Program-made: the position numbers and the translations under genes
Source of the DNA: Methanomassiliicoccus sp.
Lineage (GTDB): Archaea > Thermoplasmatota > Thermoplasmata > Methanomassiliicoccales > Methanomassiliicoccaceae
Direction of reading: 5' to 3'
Assembly (NCBI GenBank): GCA_018262895.1
Contig: JADFDJ010000001.1
Coordinates: forward strand, 186,001 to 250,000
DNA: 64,000 nucleotides
Shown here: positions 16,801-23,931 of the stretch, piece after piece
Position numbering within the stretch: the stretch's first letter is position 1
Layout: each line of letters opens with the position of its first letter
Notes under the pieces: model-generated
The model's input: only the letters and a program-made list of their open reading frames with translations
What the model was told of the DNA's origin: nothing
The model's database searches: none

Positions 16801-18240
16801 ACGATCACCGACCAGGAGGGGTTGGCCTCATCGTTCAATCGTACCATCACCGTACTGGGGACCGATCCTGGGGCGGGAGAGCTGGTCACCGTGGGGGGAG
16901 GCGTCAGCTTCCCCATGGACGAGCCCATAACCTTCCGGGTGTCCGCGTGGCAGTCCTACCTGCCGATCGTCAGGTACGCGTGGGACCTTGACTACGATAC
17001 CTCATCTGGGTTCAACGAGACCCCGGGCATCTCGGTCAATCAGACCACCTGCTCGTTCCCAGCGCCTGGAGAGTACCGGGTGGGCGTACGCATATACGAC
17101 TCCAACTCGTACACCGAGCGCTTCCTGACGGTGGCCATCAACAACGTTCCGCCGACCGCCAGGTTCGTCAGCCAGATCTCAGGTTCAGGGCAGGTGACGT
17201 TCGACGGGAGCGGCAGCATGGACTCGGCCACAGACGTCCCCGGGCTGGAGTACCGCTGGTACTTCGGTGATGGCAGCGGCTGGACCTCGTGGTCGAACGT
17301 CAGCGATGCGTCGCACCAGTACTCGACGGACGGCATCTACCAGACATCTCTGGAGGTGCGGGACCGATGGGGGGAGGTGGACTCCGCGACCGTTAATGTC
17401 GTCGTGGACACCAGCGCGCCCTCCATCGACCTGGACGATGCCGCGGTGCTGACCGAGGCCTATGCGGGAGAGGAAACGGTGGTCCGGGTGAAGGTCACCG
17501 ATGTCTCAGACATAGAGCGTGTCCTCCTTGTCTACGAGTGCGGGGAGATCAACGGGACGCTGGTCATGAGCAGGATCGCCGGGACCGACAACTACGTGGC
17601 CACCATCCCTGCCCTGCCCCGGACCGGTGCGCTGAGCTTCCATGTGGAGGCCGAGGACGCGGGCGGGCATGGTTCTCTGTCCGCGACCTTGAACGTCAGG
17701 GTGGTGGAGAGGCCGGACAGCACATGGATGCTGGCAATCGTGGCGGCAGCGGCGGTCGTCGTCGTGCTGCTCCTGCTGTACTACCGGAGGACCACCATGG
17801 TGGTCGATGAGGTGTTCATGATATACCGTGACGGTAACCTCATGGCCCACCAGACCAGGAGGCTGAGGCCAGGAATGGACGATCAGATCATGGGGAGCAT
17901 GCTGGTGGCCATCCAGGACTTCGTGCGGGACTCCTTCAAGGAGGAGGCCTCCACCGGACTCAACCGTATGGACTTCGGGGAGAGGAAGGTCCTGGTGGAG
18001 AAGGGAGAGAACATCTACCTGGCGGTGGTGCTCCACGGCAAGCGCGAGGGAAGGGTGCCTCACATCATGAGGGAGGCCATCGCCCATGCCGAGGAACGGT
18101 TCTCCGAGACCCTCGGCGATTGGGACGGGGACATGGACAAGGTGAGGGGCATCAATGAGGAGGCCAGCAGGCTCCTGCAGGGAAGCGTCCTGGACCTCGC
18201 TCCCGTGGAAAAAGAGCAAGGCCCCGAGGGCCGCGATTAA
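13813..18240 (+). CDS. large VCBS/FG-GAP and PKD repeat surface protein with cytoplasmic domain
   Basis: A 1475-residue membrane-anchored protein. Residues 1-30 form a signal peptide (LWIVPVLAAALLLAVPASIP). About 40-760 hold many FG-GAP/VCBS blades with LDGDG calcium-type loops. About 770-1210 hold about five PKD domains with WDFGDG-type motifs. A Cadherin-like stretch precedes one transmembrane helix near 1303-1323 (MLAIVAAAAVVVVLLLLYY). A cytoplasmic domain of about 150 residues follows (VDEVFMIYRDGNLMAH). I chose GTG 13813 because GGGAG lies five bases before it; GTG 13801 is the alternative. The layout suggests adhesion or sensing with a signal to the inside. Confidence 0.88.
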   Translation: MGKKSASLWIVPVLAAALLLAVPASIPTAGVPEVNDSASSAVPYGVDTIFSEGTIFDSHHEVIDLPDGIRDMALGELDGDGITDVAVANATTILIYHGLGDGVLDSTPVTLTRGGMDDIRSLAVGDLDGDGKDDVAAAYTDINGDNPKVTLFYQVFSFTTALDVGIFPNPQQVVIGHFETTGYNDLAVACRGDPSESINANISLIRWPFTQAYHQVQIGVSQLTDLTFLAAGYDGPDSRIDLVAGESGGDRVLVLTQPATFSSAWSSRTVEIGGSLTDVQMVNYTGTGPRDLAVINSGEDRVEIRANAGAGIPASATAIVDQVGDAVAMSFGHISGASLPDLMLVSRDDTCRVYTNGGGAVDADLDHRFPIEESPLEMLALDHGSSISGIYVLSNGGAGDSPSVIFYPYVNGTIGNADMNIFHDGGRLTEVCAGNLSFDAVVAIVEGQQLVVICDHVGNVLATLPTQAGPCGLRIGDLDGDGTGDLAVLNGDASTVSVFRGGSDIMTKTAPDAIIALGLTSSRSICGGPIGALNENVLVVGGSDGLEIVYHPLSTPFLERIGASTAGNRTAVSIGKLASTSAGGGVAALNEDTGRIEIYLVKGSPSIGDCYPDNPNAWLNMVGRAPTSMTVGDFNGDGRDDVAAGSALGQVRVFLNSALGFYSDTPASSTALLTGAVSNLSTADLNDDGLDDISVGYSSISQVGLLLSTGTSFSNNINLSAGGRAAGIFAGDINGDLRDDLLASSSSSGALSIWFQRNLSPSPQAWLSDLTPVEGTSMAFDAGNSTDSFSDRTSLTYLWDFGDGNTSLSASGHHAYGANGSYGGHLEVTDRAGAKGRMDFQVLVEDAGPTAAVYLSSTTVHEGGLIGFYDDSSSFPDRITTYLWNFGDSSPAVTTRDAEHHYLTKGTYVVTHTVWDEDGDVSTTNVTVVVQDLPPMASFSSPKYTFSEGEPVLFTDASYAYDGIASWSWDLGDGRVLTSQNITLSYPGPGQFIVTLTITDQEGLASSFNRTITVLGTDPGAGELVTVGGGVSFPMDEPITFRVSAWQSYLPIVRYAWDLDYDTSSGFNETPGISVNQTTCSFPAPGEYRVGVRIYDSNSYTERFLTVAINNVPPTARFVSQISGSGQVTFDGSGSMDSATDVPGLEYRWYFGDGSGWTSWSNVSDASHQYSTDGIYQTSLEVRDRWGEVDSATVNVVVDTSAPSIDLDDAAVLTEAYAGEETVVRVKVTDVSDIERVLLVYECGEINGTLVMSRIAGTDNYVATIPALPRTGALSFHVEAEDAGGHGSLSATLNVRVVERPDSTWMLAIVAAAAVVVVLLLLYYRRTTMVVDEVFMIYRDGNLMAHQTRRLRPGMDDQIMGSMLVAIQDFVRDSFKEEASTGLNRMDFGERKVLVEKGENIYLAVVLHGKREGRVPHIMREAIAHAEERFSETLGDWDGDMDKVRGINEEASRLLQGSVLDLAPVEKEQGPEGRD

Positions 18241-18359
18241 GCTTCCAGGTGACAGGTCCTTCGCTCGTGACCGGGAGCCCGCAGGGCGCGGATGCTCCCC
18301 CACCATCCACCCTCGCTCCCGCTGACAACATTAATATGCGACCTCCCTGTTGAACTCTC

Positions 18360-19088
18360 ATGCTGAGCCTGGAAAGCCTGGCCATAGTGCTGGCGTTATG
18401 CGCAGTGCTGTCGGTCCTCTCCTACTGGTTCGGCCTTCTGACCTTGAGCGGCTCCATAGCTTCCTTCCTGGTGGGCATCGTCATTGGAGGGCTGGGCTCC
18501 GTAGGCTGGCTTCTCACCCTCATCGTGTTCACGTTCATGGGGTTCTTCGTCACCAAGTTCCGATTCCAGATCAAGGAGACCAAGGGCCTCCAGGAAGGGA
18601 AGAAGGGGGAGAGGTCGTACCGTAACGTCCTCGCGAACGGGCTGGTGCCGGCGGCGGTGGCCGTCATATCCTTCCTCCTGGGAGAGCAGGAGTCGACCCT
18701 GGCATCAATAGCCTACATATCCTCGATAGCCGTGGCCGCCGCTGATACCACGGCCAGCGAGCTGGGCGTCCTGTCCGATCGCGCATACCTCATAACGACC
18801 GGAAAGCGGGTACCGCCAGGGACCGACGGGGGAGTGTCCGTCCTGGGCACATCGTGGTGCATCGTGGCCTCCATCGCCGCGTCCTACATCGGCTGGCTCT
18901 TCGCCTTCCAGCAGCTGTTCGATCCCCTGCTCGTCATCCCCGTGGTGATGGGCGTGGTGGGATGCATGATGGACAGCCTAATAGGGGCCACGCTGGAGAG
19001 GGGGGGGATGGTGGGGAAGCTGCAGAACAACATCATGTCCATGGCCTTCGGGGGCGCCGTCGCTGCCTTGATCTATGTTCTCCTGTGA
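18360..19088 (+). CDS. DUF92 family membrane protein
   Basis: A 242-residue protein with about six hydrophobic helices. The TKFRFQIKETKGLQEGKKGE loop, AAADTTASELGVLS and GTDGGVSVLGT are signatures of the DUF92/TMEM19 family. Plant relatives (VTE6) are phytyl-phosphate kinases, so a prenyl-phosphate role is possible. That fits the isopentenyl phosphate kinase, isomerase and prenyl synthase encoded about 1.2 kb downstream, but is inference. A TATA-like CATTAATATGCG about 25 bases before the ATG indicates a leaderless message. Confidence 0.88.
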   Translation: MLSLESLAIVLALCAVLSVLSYWFGLLTLSGSIASFLVGIVIGGLGSVGWLLTLIVFTFMGFFVTKFRFQIKETKGLQEGKKGERSYRNVLANGLVPAAVAVISFLLGEQESTLASIAYISSIAVAAADTTASELGVLSDRAYLITTGKRVPPGTDGGVSVLGTSWCIVASIAASYIGWLFAFQQLFDPLLVIPVVMGVVGCMMDSLIGATLERGGMVGKLQNNIMSMAFGGAVAALIYVLL

Positions 19089-19102
19089 ACCGGCCAAGGA
19101 AA

Positions 19103-19113
19103 TCCTTTTATAC
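19103..19113 (+). promoter_or_regulatory. 5S rRNA promoter TATA box
   Basis: CTTTTATACAA about 25 bases before the 5' end of the 5S rRNA is a strong archaeal box A. It gives this rRNA gene its own promoter. Confidence 0.6.
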
Positions 19114-19133
19114 AACCGCCTTATTCTGAGCTT

Positions 19134-19258
19134 TGGTGTGACGGCCATAGCGGCGGGGATACACCCGGTCCCATTCGAACCCGGTAGTTAAGCCCGCCAA
19201 CGTTCCATGCTGTACTGCGGTGCGCGAGCCCGCGGGAACCATGGGGCGCTGTCAGCCA
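19134..19258 (+). rRNA. rrf: 5S ribosomal RNA
   Basis: The core GGCCATAGCGGCGGGGATAC, ACCCGGTCCCATTCGAACCC and GTAGTTAAGCCCGCC is characteristic of archaeal 5S rRNA. The 5' TGGTGTGAC end pairs with the 3' GTCAGCCA end with one bulge to form helix I. Ends are set by that helix and could be off by a few bases. There is no 16S or 23S gene nearby; unlinked 5S is known in Thermoplasmata. Confidence 0.93.
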
Positions 19259-19347
19259 CTTTTTATCTCTTATTTTGGTTTTATATTAATTGCATCGAAA
19301 ATATTTTTACCCCATGGCCACGATGCTCGGTCAGGTTCGGTGTCGGA

Positions 19348-20181
19348 ATGGACCTTCCTTCGGAGACATTGATACTTATCGTGGCCGTGGTCATCATAGC
19401 TGCCGTGGCCTTTCTGGAGCTGCGATATCTGCGTACCAAGAAGCACGTGAAGGTCGACCAGTACCTGGAGCAGGACGATGCCTACAACGCCGTGACCACA
19501 ACACGGGCAGTGGCGGGTTCCCTGGCCAATATGGGTAAGGACACCTCCGAGGCCGATGTGCTCATCTATCAGGCCGAGGCGGCCTATGACCGCCGGGAGT
19601 TCGTTCGATGCCTGGAGCTAGTCGGCAAGGCGAAAAACGCCCTCAAGAGCTGCAAGGAAAAGGACCTGCTCACCGCCCCTGTTGAGGAGCCCAAGCCCGT
19701 GGACAAGGAAAGCTCCAAGGAGGAGAGCAAGGTCGTTCCCGCCAACGAGTGCAAGAAGATGCCCCAGAACTACCTGGAATCCAAGTTCATCATAGACACC
19801 GTGAAGGGCCTCCTCCCTGACGCCTTCGCCGAGCAGAGGGAGGCGGGGCAGAAGGAAATCGACATCGCCCAGGCGCGATTCGATGCCGGTGACTACTCCG
19901 AGGCCTTGAAGGCCGCCCTGAGGGCTAAGCGCATCCTCTCCCCCCCGGCCCCCTCGAAGGACAAGATACCTAACGTTCCAACAGAGGTCATCAAGGCGCA
20001 GCCCGCGCCCAAGGGATCCCTCAATATCTGCTTCAACTGCGGGGCCAGGATGAGCCCGGAAGATGATTTCTGCCCATCATGCGGCACCAAGGCGGGGTTG
20101 AGGACGTGCAAGGGCTGCCAAGCCGTGGTCACCGCCGATGACATGTTCTGCCGCCGGTGCGGGATTAAGGTAGAACGGTGA
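19348..20181 (+). CDS. membrane-anchored protein with C-terminal double zinc ribbon
   Basis: A 277-residue protein. Residues 7-27 form one transmembrane helix (LILIVAVVIIAAVAFLELRY). Residues 40-230 are helical and polar with TPR-like pairs (ADVLIYQAEAAYDRREFVRC and QKEIDIAQARFDAGDYSEAL). The C-terminus has two zinc ribbons: CFNCG/CPSCG and CKGC/CRRCG. I chose the ATG at 19348; the frame runs back into the 5S gene. Such zinc-ribbon membrane proteins are common in archaea, with unknown roles. Confidence 0.78.
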   Translation: MDLPSETLILIVAVVIIAAVAFLELRYLRTKKHVKVDQYLEQDDAYNAVTTTRAVAGSLANMGKDTSEADVLIYQAEAAYDRREFVRCLELVGKAKNALKSCKEKDLLTAPVEEPKPVDKESSKEESKVVPANECKKMPQNYLESKFIIDTVKGLLPDAFAEQREAGQKEIDIAQARFDAGDYSEALKAALRAKRILSPPAPSKDKIPNVPTEVIKAQPAPKGSLNICFNCGARMSPEDDFCPSCGTKAGLRTCKGCQAVVTADDMFCRRCGIKVER

Positions 20182-20268
20182 GCCGCGCCCTTCGTGCCTT
20201 GAGGAATATCGGCTGTCGTTCCACTATTACTTTTTTATATAGCCGGGGTAATGCTCCAGACGTTCTCC

Positions 20269-21042
20269 ATGATGCTGGTGAAGTTAGGAGGCAGCGTCAT
20301 CACCGACAAGATGGCCTATCGCACCCTCCGGGACGAGGTCCTCCGAAGATTGGCGGAGGAGATCTCTTCCTCTGGGGAGAGAGTGATCGTCGTGCACGGC
20401 GCGGGGTCGTTCGGCCATGTAATGGCCGCCCAGCACCGGCTTCAGAACGGTTTCCGCGATAACGCCCAGCTCCTGGGCGCGGCCCAGGTGATGGAGGACG
20501 TGAGGGCCCTGAACCTCGCGGTCATAACCGCCCTGAGGAAAGCGGGGGTTCCGTCCGTGTCCCTGCCTCCCTCTGCGGTGGCGCGCCTCTCCGAGGGGGA
20601 GCTCTCAATGCTGGACCTTTCAGTGTTCCGAAGGTATGTGGACCTGGGGATCGTTCCGGTCACCTTCGGGGATGTGGCCCTGGACGATAGGCGGGGCTTC
20701 GGCATCTGCTCCGGGGACCAGCTGATGGAATCACTGGCCAAGGAGTTCTCTCCGCGAAGGATCATATTCTGCACGGACGTCGACGGGGTCTTCGACAGCG
20801 ACCCCAACATCGAGTCGGGAGCGATCATGCTGCAGAACGTGGACCGCGGCACACTCGATCGGCTGCCTCGCACCCAGAGGTGCGCGGACGTGACCGGGAG
20901 CATCTTCGCCAAGCTAGAGACCATGCTGAGGATGACCTCCTTCGGAGGGGAGGCCGTGGTCATAAACGGGCTCAAGCCAGGCCGACTGGCTGCCGCCCTC
21001 AAGGGAGAGGAGGTTGTCGGCACCAAGGTCACGGGGGCCTGA
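20269..21042 (+). CDS. ipk: isopentenyl phosphate kinase
   Basis: A 257-residue amino-acid-kinase-fold enzyme that phosphorylates isopentenyl phosphate to IPP in the archaeal mevalonate pathway. The N-terminal VKLGGSVITDK and the diagnostic VVHGAGSFGH, whose His binds the substrate phosphate, are present, with FCTDVDGVFD near the C-terminal nucleotide site. A TATA-like TTTTTTATATAG at 20231-20242 points to a start at 20269 or 20272, with little or no leader. The next gene begins two bases after its stop. Confidence 0.93.
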   Translation: MMLVKLGGSVITDKMAYRTLRDEVLRRLAEEISSSGERVIVVHGAGSFGHVMAAQHRLQNGFRDNAQLLGAAQVMEDVRALNLAVITALRKAGVPSVSLPPSAVARLSEGELSMLDLSVFRRYVDLGIVPVTFGDVALDDRRGFGICSGDQLMESLAKEFSPRRIIFCTDVDGVFDSDPNIESGAIMLQNVDRGTLDRLPRTQRCADVTGSIFAKLETMLRMTSFGGEAVVINGLKPGRLAAALKGEEVVGTKVTGA

Positions 21043-21043
21043 A

Positions 21044-22105
21044 ATGAAGGACATCGAGCAGAGAAAGGCAGACCACATACAGGTGACGATGGAGGAGGAC
21101 GTGGCGTCCCGTCATGACTACTGGGACGACGTCAAGCTGGTACACAACGCCCTGCCGGAGATCGACCTGGAGGAAGTAGACACCTCCACCGTCCTGTTCG
21201 GAAGGAAGCTCTCCTGCCCCCTGATGGTGACGGCCATAACCGGCGGCTACCCTCAGGCGGAGAAGATCAATGAGAACCTGGCCAAGGCGTGCTCGGAGCT
21301 CCAGATCGGCCTGGGGGTAGGCAGCCAGAGGGCAGCGCTGGAGAAGGGTTCCCTGCGGAGCTACGAGGTCATCAAAGAGTATGACGTGCCCCTCAGGGTG
21401 GCCAACCTGGGCGCGCCCCAGCTCGTCCCTCAGAGGAGGAAGAGGACCTACGGGCCGGAGGAGGCCCGTAAGGCCATCGACATGATCGAGGCTGATCTTC
21501 TGGCCATACACCTCAACTTCCTGCAAGAGGTGGCCCAGCCCGAGGGCGATACCAACGCCCGGGGCTGCTTCGACGGAATACGCTCCCTGTCCCGGGACCT
21601 TCCCATCCTGGTGAAGGAGACCGGGGCGGGCATCTCCCGGAATGTCGCCCTCCGCCTGAAGGGTATCGGAGTGAGAGGGCTGGACGTTGCCGGAGCAGGG
21701 GGCACCAGCTTCTCCAAGGTGGAGGGCAGGAGGGCCGCCAAGCTGGGGGACCGCAGGAGCGAGCGGATAGCCGAGACCTTCGCGGAGTGGGGCATCCCCG
21801 CCCCGGTCTCGGTCATGTGGGCGGACGTGGGCCTGCCGGTTATCGCCAGCGGCGGGATCGTGAACGGCCTGCAGGCGGCCAAGAGCATGGCCGTGGGGGC
21901 GCACTGCGCGGGCACGGCGAGAGCGGTCCTAAGAGAGGCGCTGGAGTCCCCGCAGGCGGTGAAGGAGCGCCTCTCGCTGATGATGGACGAGATGAGGATC
22001 ACCATGTTCCTGACCGGCTCCAGGAACGTCCGGGAGCTAGGGAGGGTGGGCTACATGCTCACCGGTGCCAGCAAGGAGTGGGCGAGCGCGGACCTGGAGG
22101 GTTGA
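21044..22105 (+). CDS. fni: type 2 isopentenyl-diphosphate delta-isomerase
   Basis: A 353-residue FMN-dependent isomerase that interconverts IPP and DMAPP. The N-terminal RKADHI, VTAITGGYP, the glycine-rich LGVGSQRAAL, HLNFLQEVAQPEGD with the catalytic-region Gln and Glu, and VAGAGGTSF are all family motifs. The start ATG lies two bases after the ipk stop, in a tight operon order ipk-fni-prenyl synthase that is common in archaea. Confidence 0.95.
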   Translation: MKDIEQRKADHIQVTMEEDVASRHDYWDDVKLVHNALPEIDLEEVDTSTVLFGRKLSCPLMVTAITGGYPQAEKINENLAKACSELQIGLGVGSQRAALEKGSLRSYEVIKEYDVPLRVANLGAPQLVPQRRKRTYGPEEARKAIDMIEADLLAIHLNFLQEVAQPEGDTNARGCFDGIRSLSRDLPILVKETGAGISRNVALRLKGIGVRGLDVAGAGGTSFSKVEGRRAAKLGDRRSERIAETFAEWGIPAPVSVMWADVGLPVIASGGIVNGLQAAKSMAVGAHCAGTARAVLREALESPQAVKERLSLMMDEMRITMFLTGSRNVRELGRVGYMLTGASKEWASADLEG

Positions 22106-22107
22106 AG

Positions 22108-23103
22108 ATGGATGTAGTCAAGGAGATAAATTCAAGGGCCAAGAGATTGAACGTTCAGATCATGGACTATCTCGATGGCCAGAACGACAGCAAGCTTATG
22201 AAGGCCGTGAGGCACTACCCCGAGGCCGGAGGAAAACGTCTCCGGCCGATGCTCGCCCAGGTAGTGGCGGAAGCAGTGGGAAAGGCCGGGGACAGGGCGC
22301 TGCCCTTCGCCTGCTCCCTGGAGATCATCCATAACTTCACCCTGGTCCACGATGATGTCATGGACAACGACCCCGTGAGGAGGGGGCGCCCCGCTGTCCA
22401 CGTCCTCTTCGACGTTCCCACGGCCATCATCGCAGGTGATGCCCTCTTCGCCCGGGCCTTCGAGATAATCGCCGACACCGAGGTCCCGCCGCAGAACATC
22501 AAGCGGCTTATAAGGAGCACTGCACACACAGTGTGGCTCATCGCCGAGGGTCAGCAGGAGGACATGGACTTCGAGAACATCCCCGCTGAGGAGCTGGCGA
22601 TGGAGGACTACATGTCCATGATAAACAAGAAGACGGCGGTGCTGTTCGAGTGCGCGGCCGAGGGCGGCGCCCTCATCGCCGGGGGCACCGAGGACCAGGT
22701 CGCCGCCATGAGGGAGTACGCGCACCTCCTGGGGATGGGGTTCCAGGTCTGGGACGACGTCCTGAACCTGACCAGCGACGAGAAGACCATGGGGAAGCCG
22801 GTGGGCAACGACATCCGCAACGGGAAGCGCACCCTCATCGTGCTGCACGCCCTGCACACCCTGGACAAGGACGACGAGCGCAGGAGGACGCTCCTCCAGG
22901 CGCTGGGGAACGAAAAGGCGACGAGGGAGGAGATCGCCGACGCCATCGCCGCACTGCATGCCAGCGGAAGCATAGACCACGCCCGGGCCCTGGCCCAGGA
23001 CTATTCCCGCAGGGCCAAGGAGCTGCTGGATTGCCTCCCTCCGAGCGAGGAGAAGGAGTTCCTCGCCGGCCTAATGGACTTCGCCGTGGGCAGGGACGCC
23101 TAA
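22108..23103 (+). CDS. geranylgeranyl/farnesyl diphosphate synthase
   Basis: A 331-residue trans-prenyltransferase that makes the isoprenoid chains of archaeal lipids. GGKRLRP and the first aspartate-rich motif DDVMD are present. The second motif reads DDVLN rather than DDxxD, with Asn as the last residue, followed by GKPVGNDIRNGKRT. This substitution may be tolerated but is worth noting. Start is two bases after the fni stop. It ends in a 4-bp tail-to-tail overlap with radB. Chain length cannot be told by eye. Confidence 0.92.
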   Translation: MDVVKEINSRAKRLNVQIMDYLDGQNDSKLMKAVRHYPEAGGKRLRPMLAQVVAEAVGKAGDRALPFACSLEIIHNFTLVHDDVMDNDPVRRGRPAVHVLFDVPTAIIAGDALFARAFEIIADTEVPPQNIKRLIRSTAHTVWLIAEGQQEDMDFENIPAEELAMEDYMSMINKKTAVLFECAAEGGALIAGGTEDQVAAMREYAHLLGMGFQVWDDVLNLTSDEKTMGKPVGNDIRNGKRTLIVLHALHTLDKDDERRRTLLQALGNEKATREEIADAIAALHASGSIDHARALAQDYSRRAKELLDCLPPSEEKEFLAGLMDFAVGRDA

Positions 23104-23771
23104 CAGCTGATGCCGTTGAAGGTGAGGGCGAAGTCCGCCTCCAGACCCTCTGGCAGGTGACGGGCCTTCATGAGCACCGCCCTTCTCTTTCCCCCCGGTC
23201 CGGCCTTGTCCACGCGGACAATCATCTTGGCATTGTGGAGCAGCGCGTGCCCTCCCAGGGCCTCGTAGGTCCCTGTCCCCACGTCCGTGTATACCTGCGA
23301 GGTGACCACCACGGGGATCGCCCTCTCGCGGGCGAGATTGGTAAGCTTCGTTGACTGTCCCGCCAGGGACTTCCGGTCTCCTCGCTCCTCCTCCCTGCTG
23401 GTGAGCCGGTAGTGCATGCTTATGGAGTCGACTATCACCAGACCCACGTCCAGGTTCCCCTGAACCAGCTTGATGGCCTTGTCCACCATCCTCTCCTGCT
23501 CGTCGAAGCCGCTGATCGCGGAGAAGAGTATGTTCCTAACCACCGACTCGAAGTCCTCCCCGCAGATCTGCCTCAGCCGCTCCAGGGACACGCCCTCGGT
23601 GTCTATGTAGATCACTTTCTTCCCGGCCCTGGCCATGTCCCGGGCGAGGATCAGGCAGAGCGTGGTCTTCCCCGTGCCGGCCTCGCCGTAGAACAGCGTC
23701 AGGCAGCCGGGCTCCACTCCCCCGTCGAGCATGGCATCCAGGCTACCGCATCCCAAGGGCAGCTTTCCCAT
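23100..23771 (-). CDS. radB: DNA repair and recombination protein RadB
   Basis: A 223-residue RecA/RadA paralogue found in Euryarchaeota. Walker A is GEAGTGKTT near residue 27, and Walker B is VGLVIVDSIS. It lacks the N-terminal helix-hairpin-helix domain of RadA, as expected for RadB. It is thought to modulate RadA and Holliday-junction resolution. Its stop overlaps the prenyl synthase stop on the other strand. Confidence 0.93.
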   Translation of the reverse strand: MGKLPLGCGSLDAMLDGGVEPGCLTLFYGEAGTGKTTLCLILARDMARAGKKVIYIDTEGVSLERLRQICGEDFESVVRNILFSAISGFDEQERMVDKAIKLVQGNLDVGLVIVDSISMHYRLTSREEERGDRKSLAGQSTKLTNLARERAIPVVVTSQVYTDVGTGTYEALGGHALLHNAKMIVRVDKAGPGGKRRAVLMKARHLPEGLEADFALTFNGISC

Positions 23772-23931
23772 GTCGTTTTAGGATGTGTTCATGGGTGATA
23801 ATCTTTCTCTCCGGCGACCAATGGAGCTCGTTCCCACAGGCCCGAAGGGTCAGGCCCCGGCTCGCCGTTGACCGGCCGCATATTACGTTTAATCACAACG
23901 AACTGCTAGGGGACCCTCCCTCCTTTTTGAC

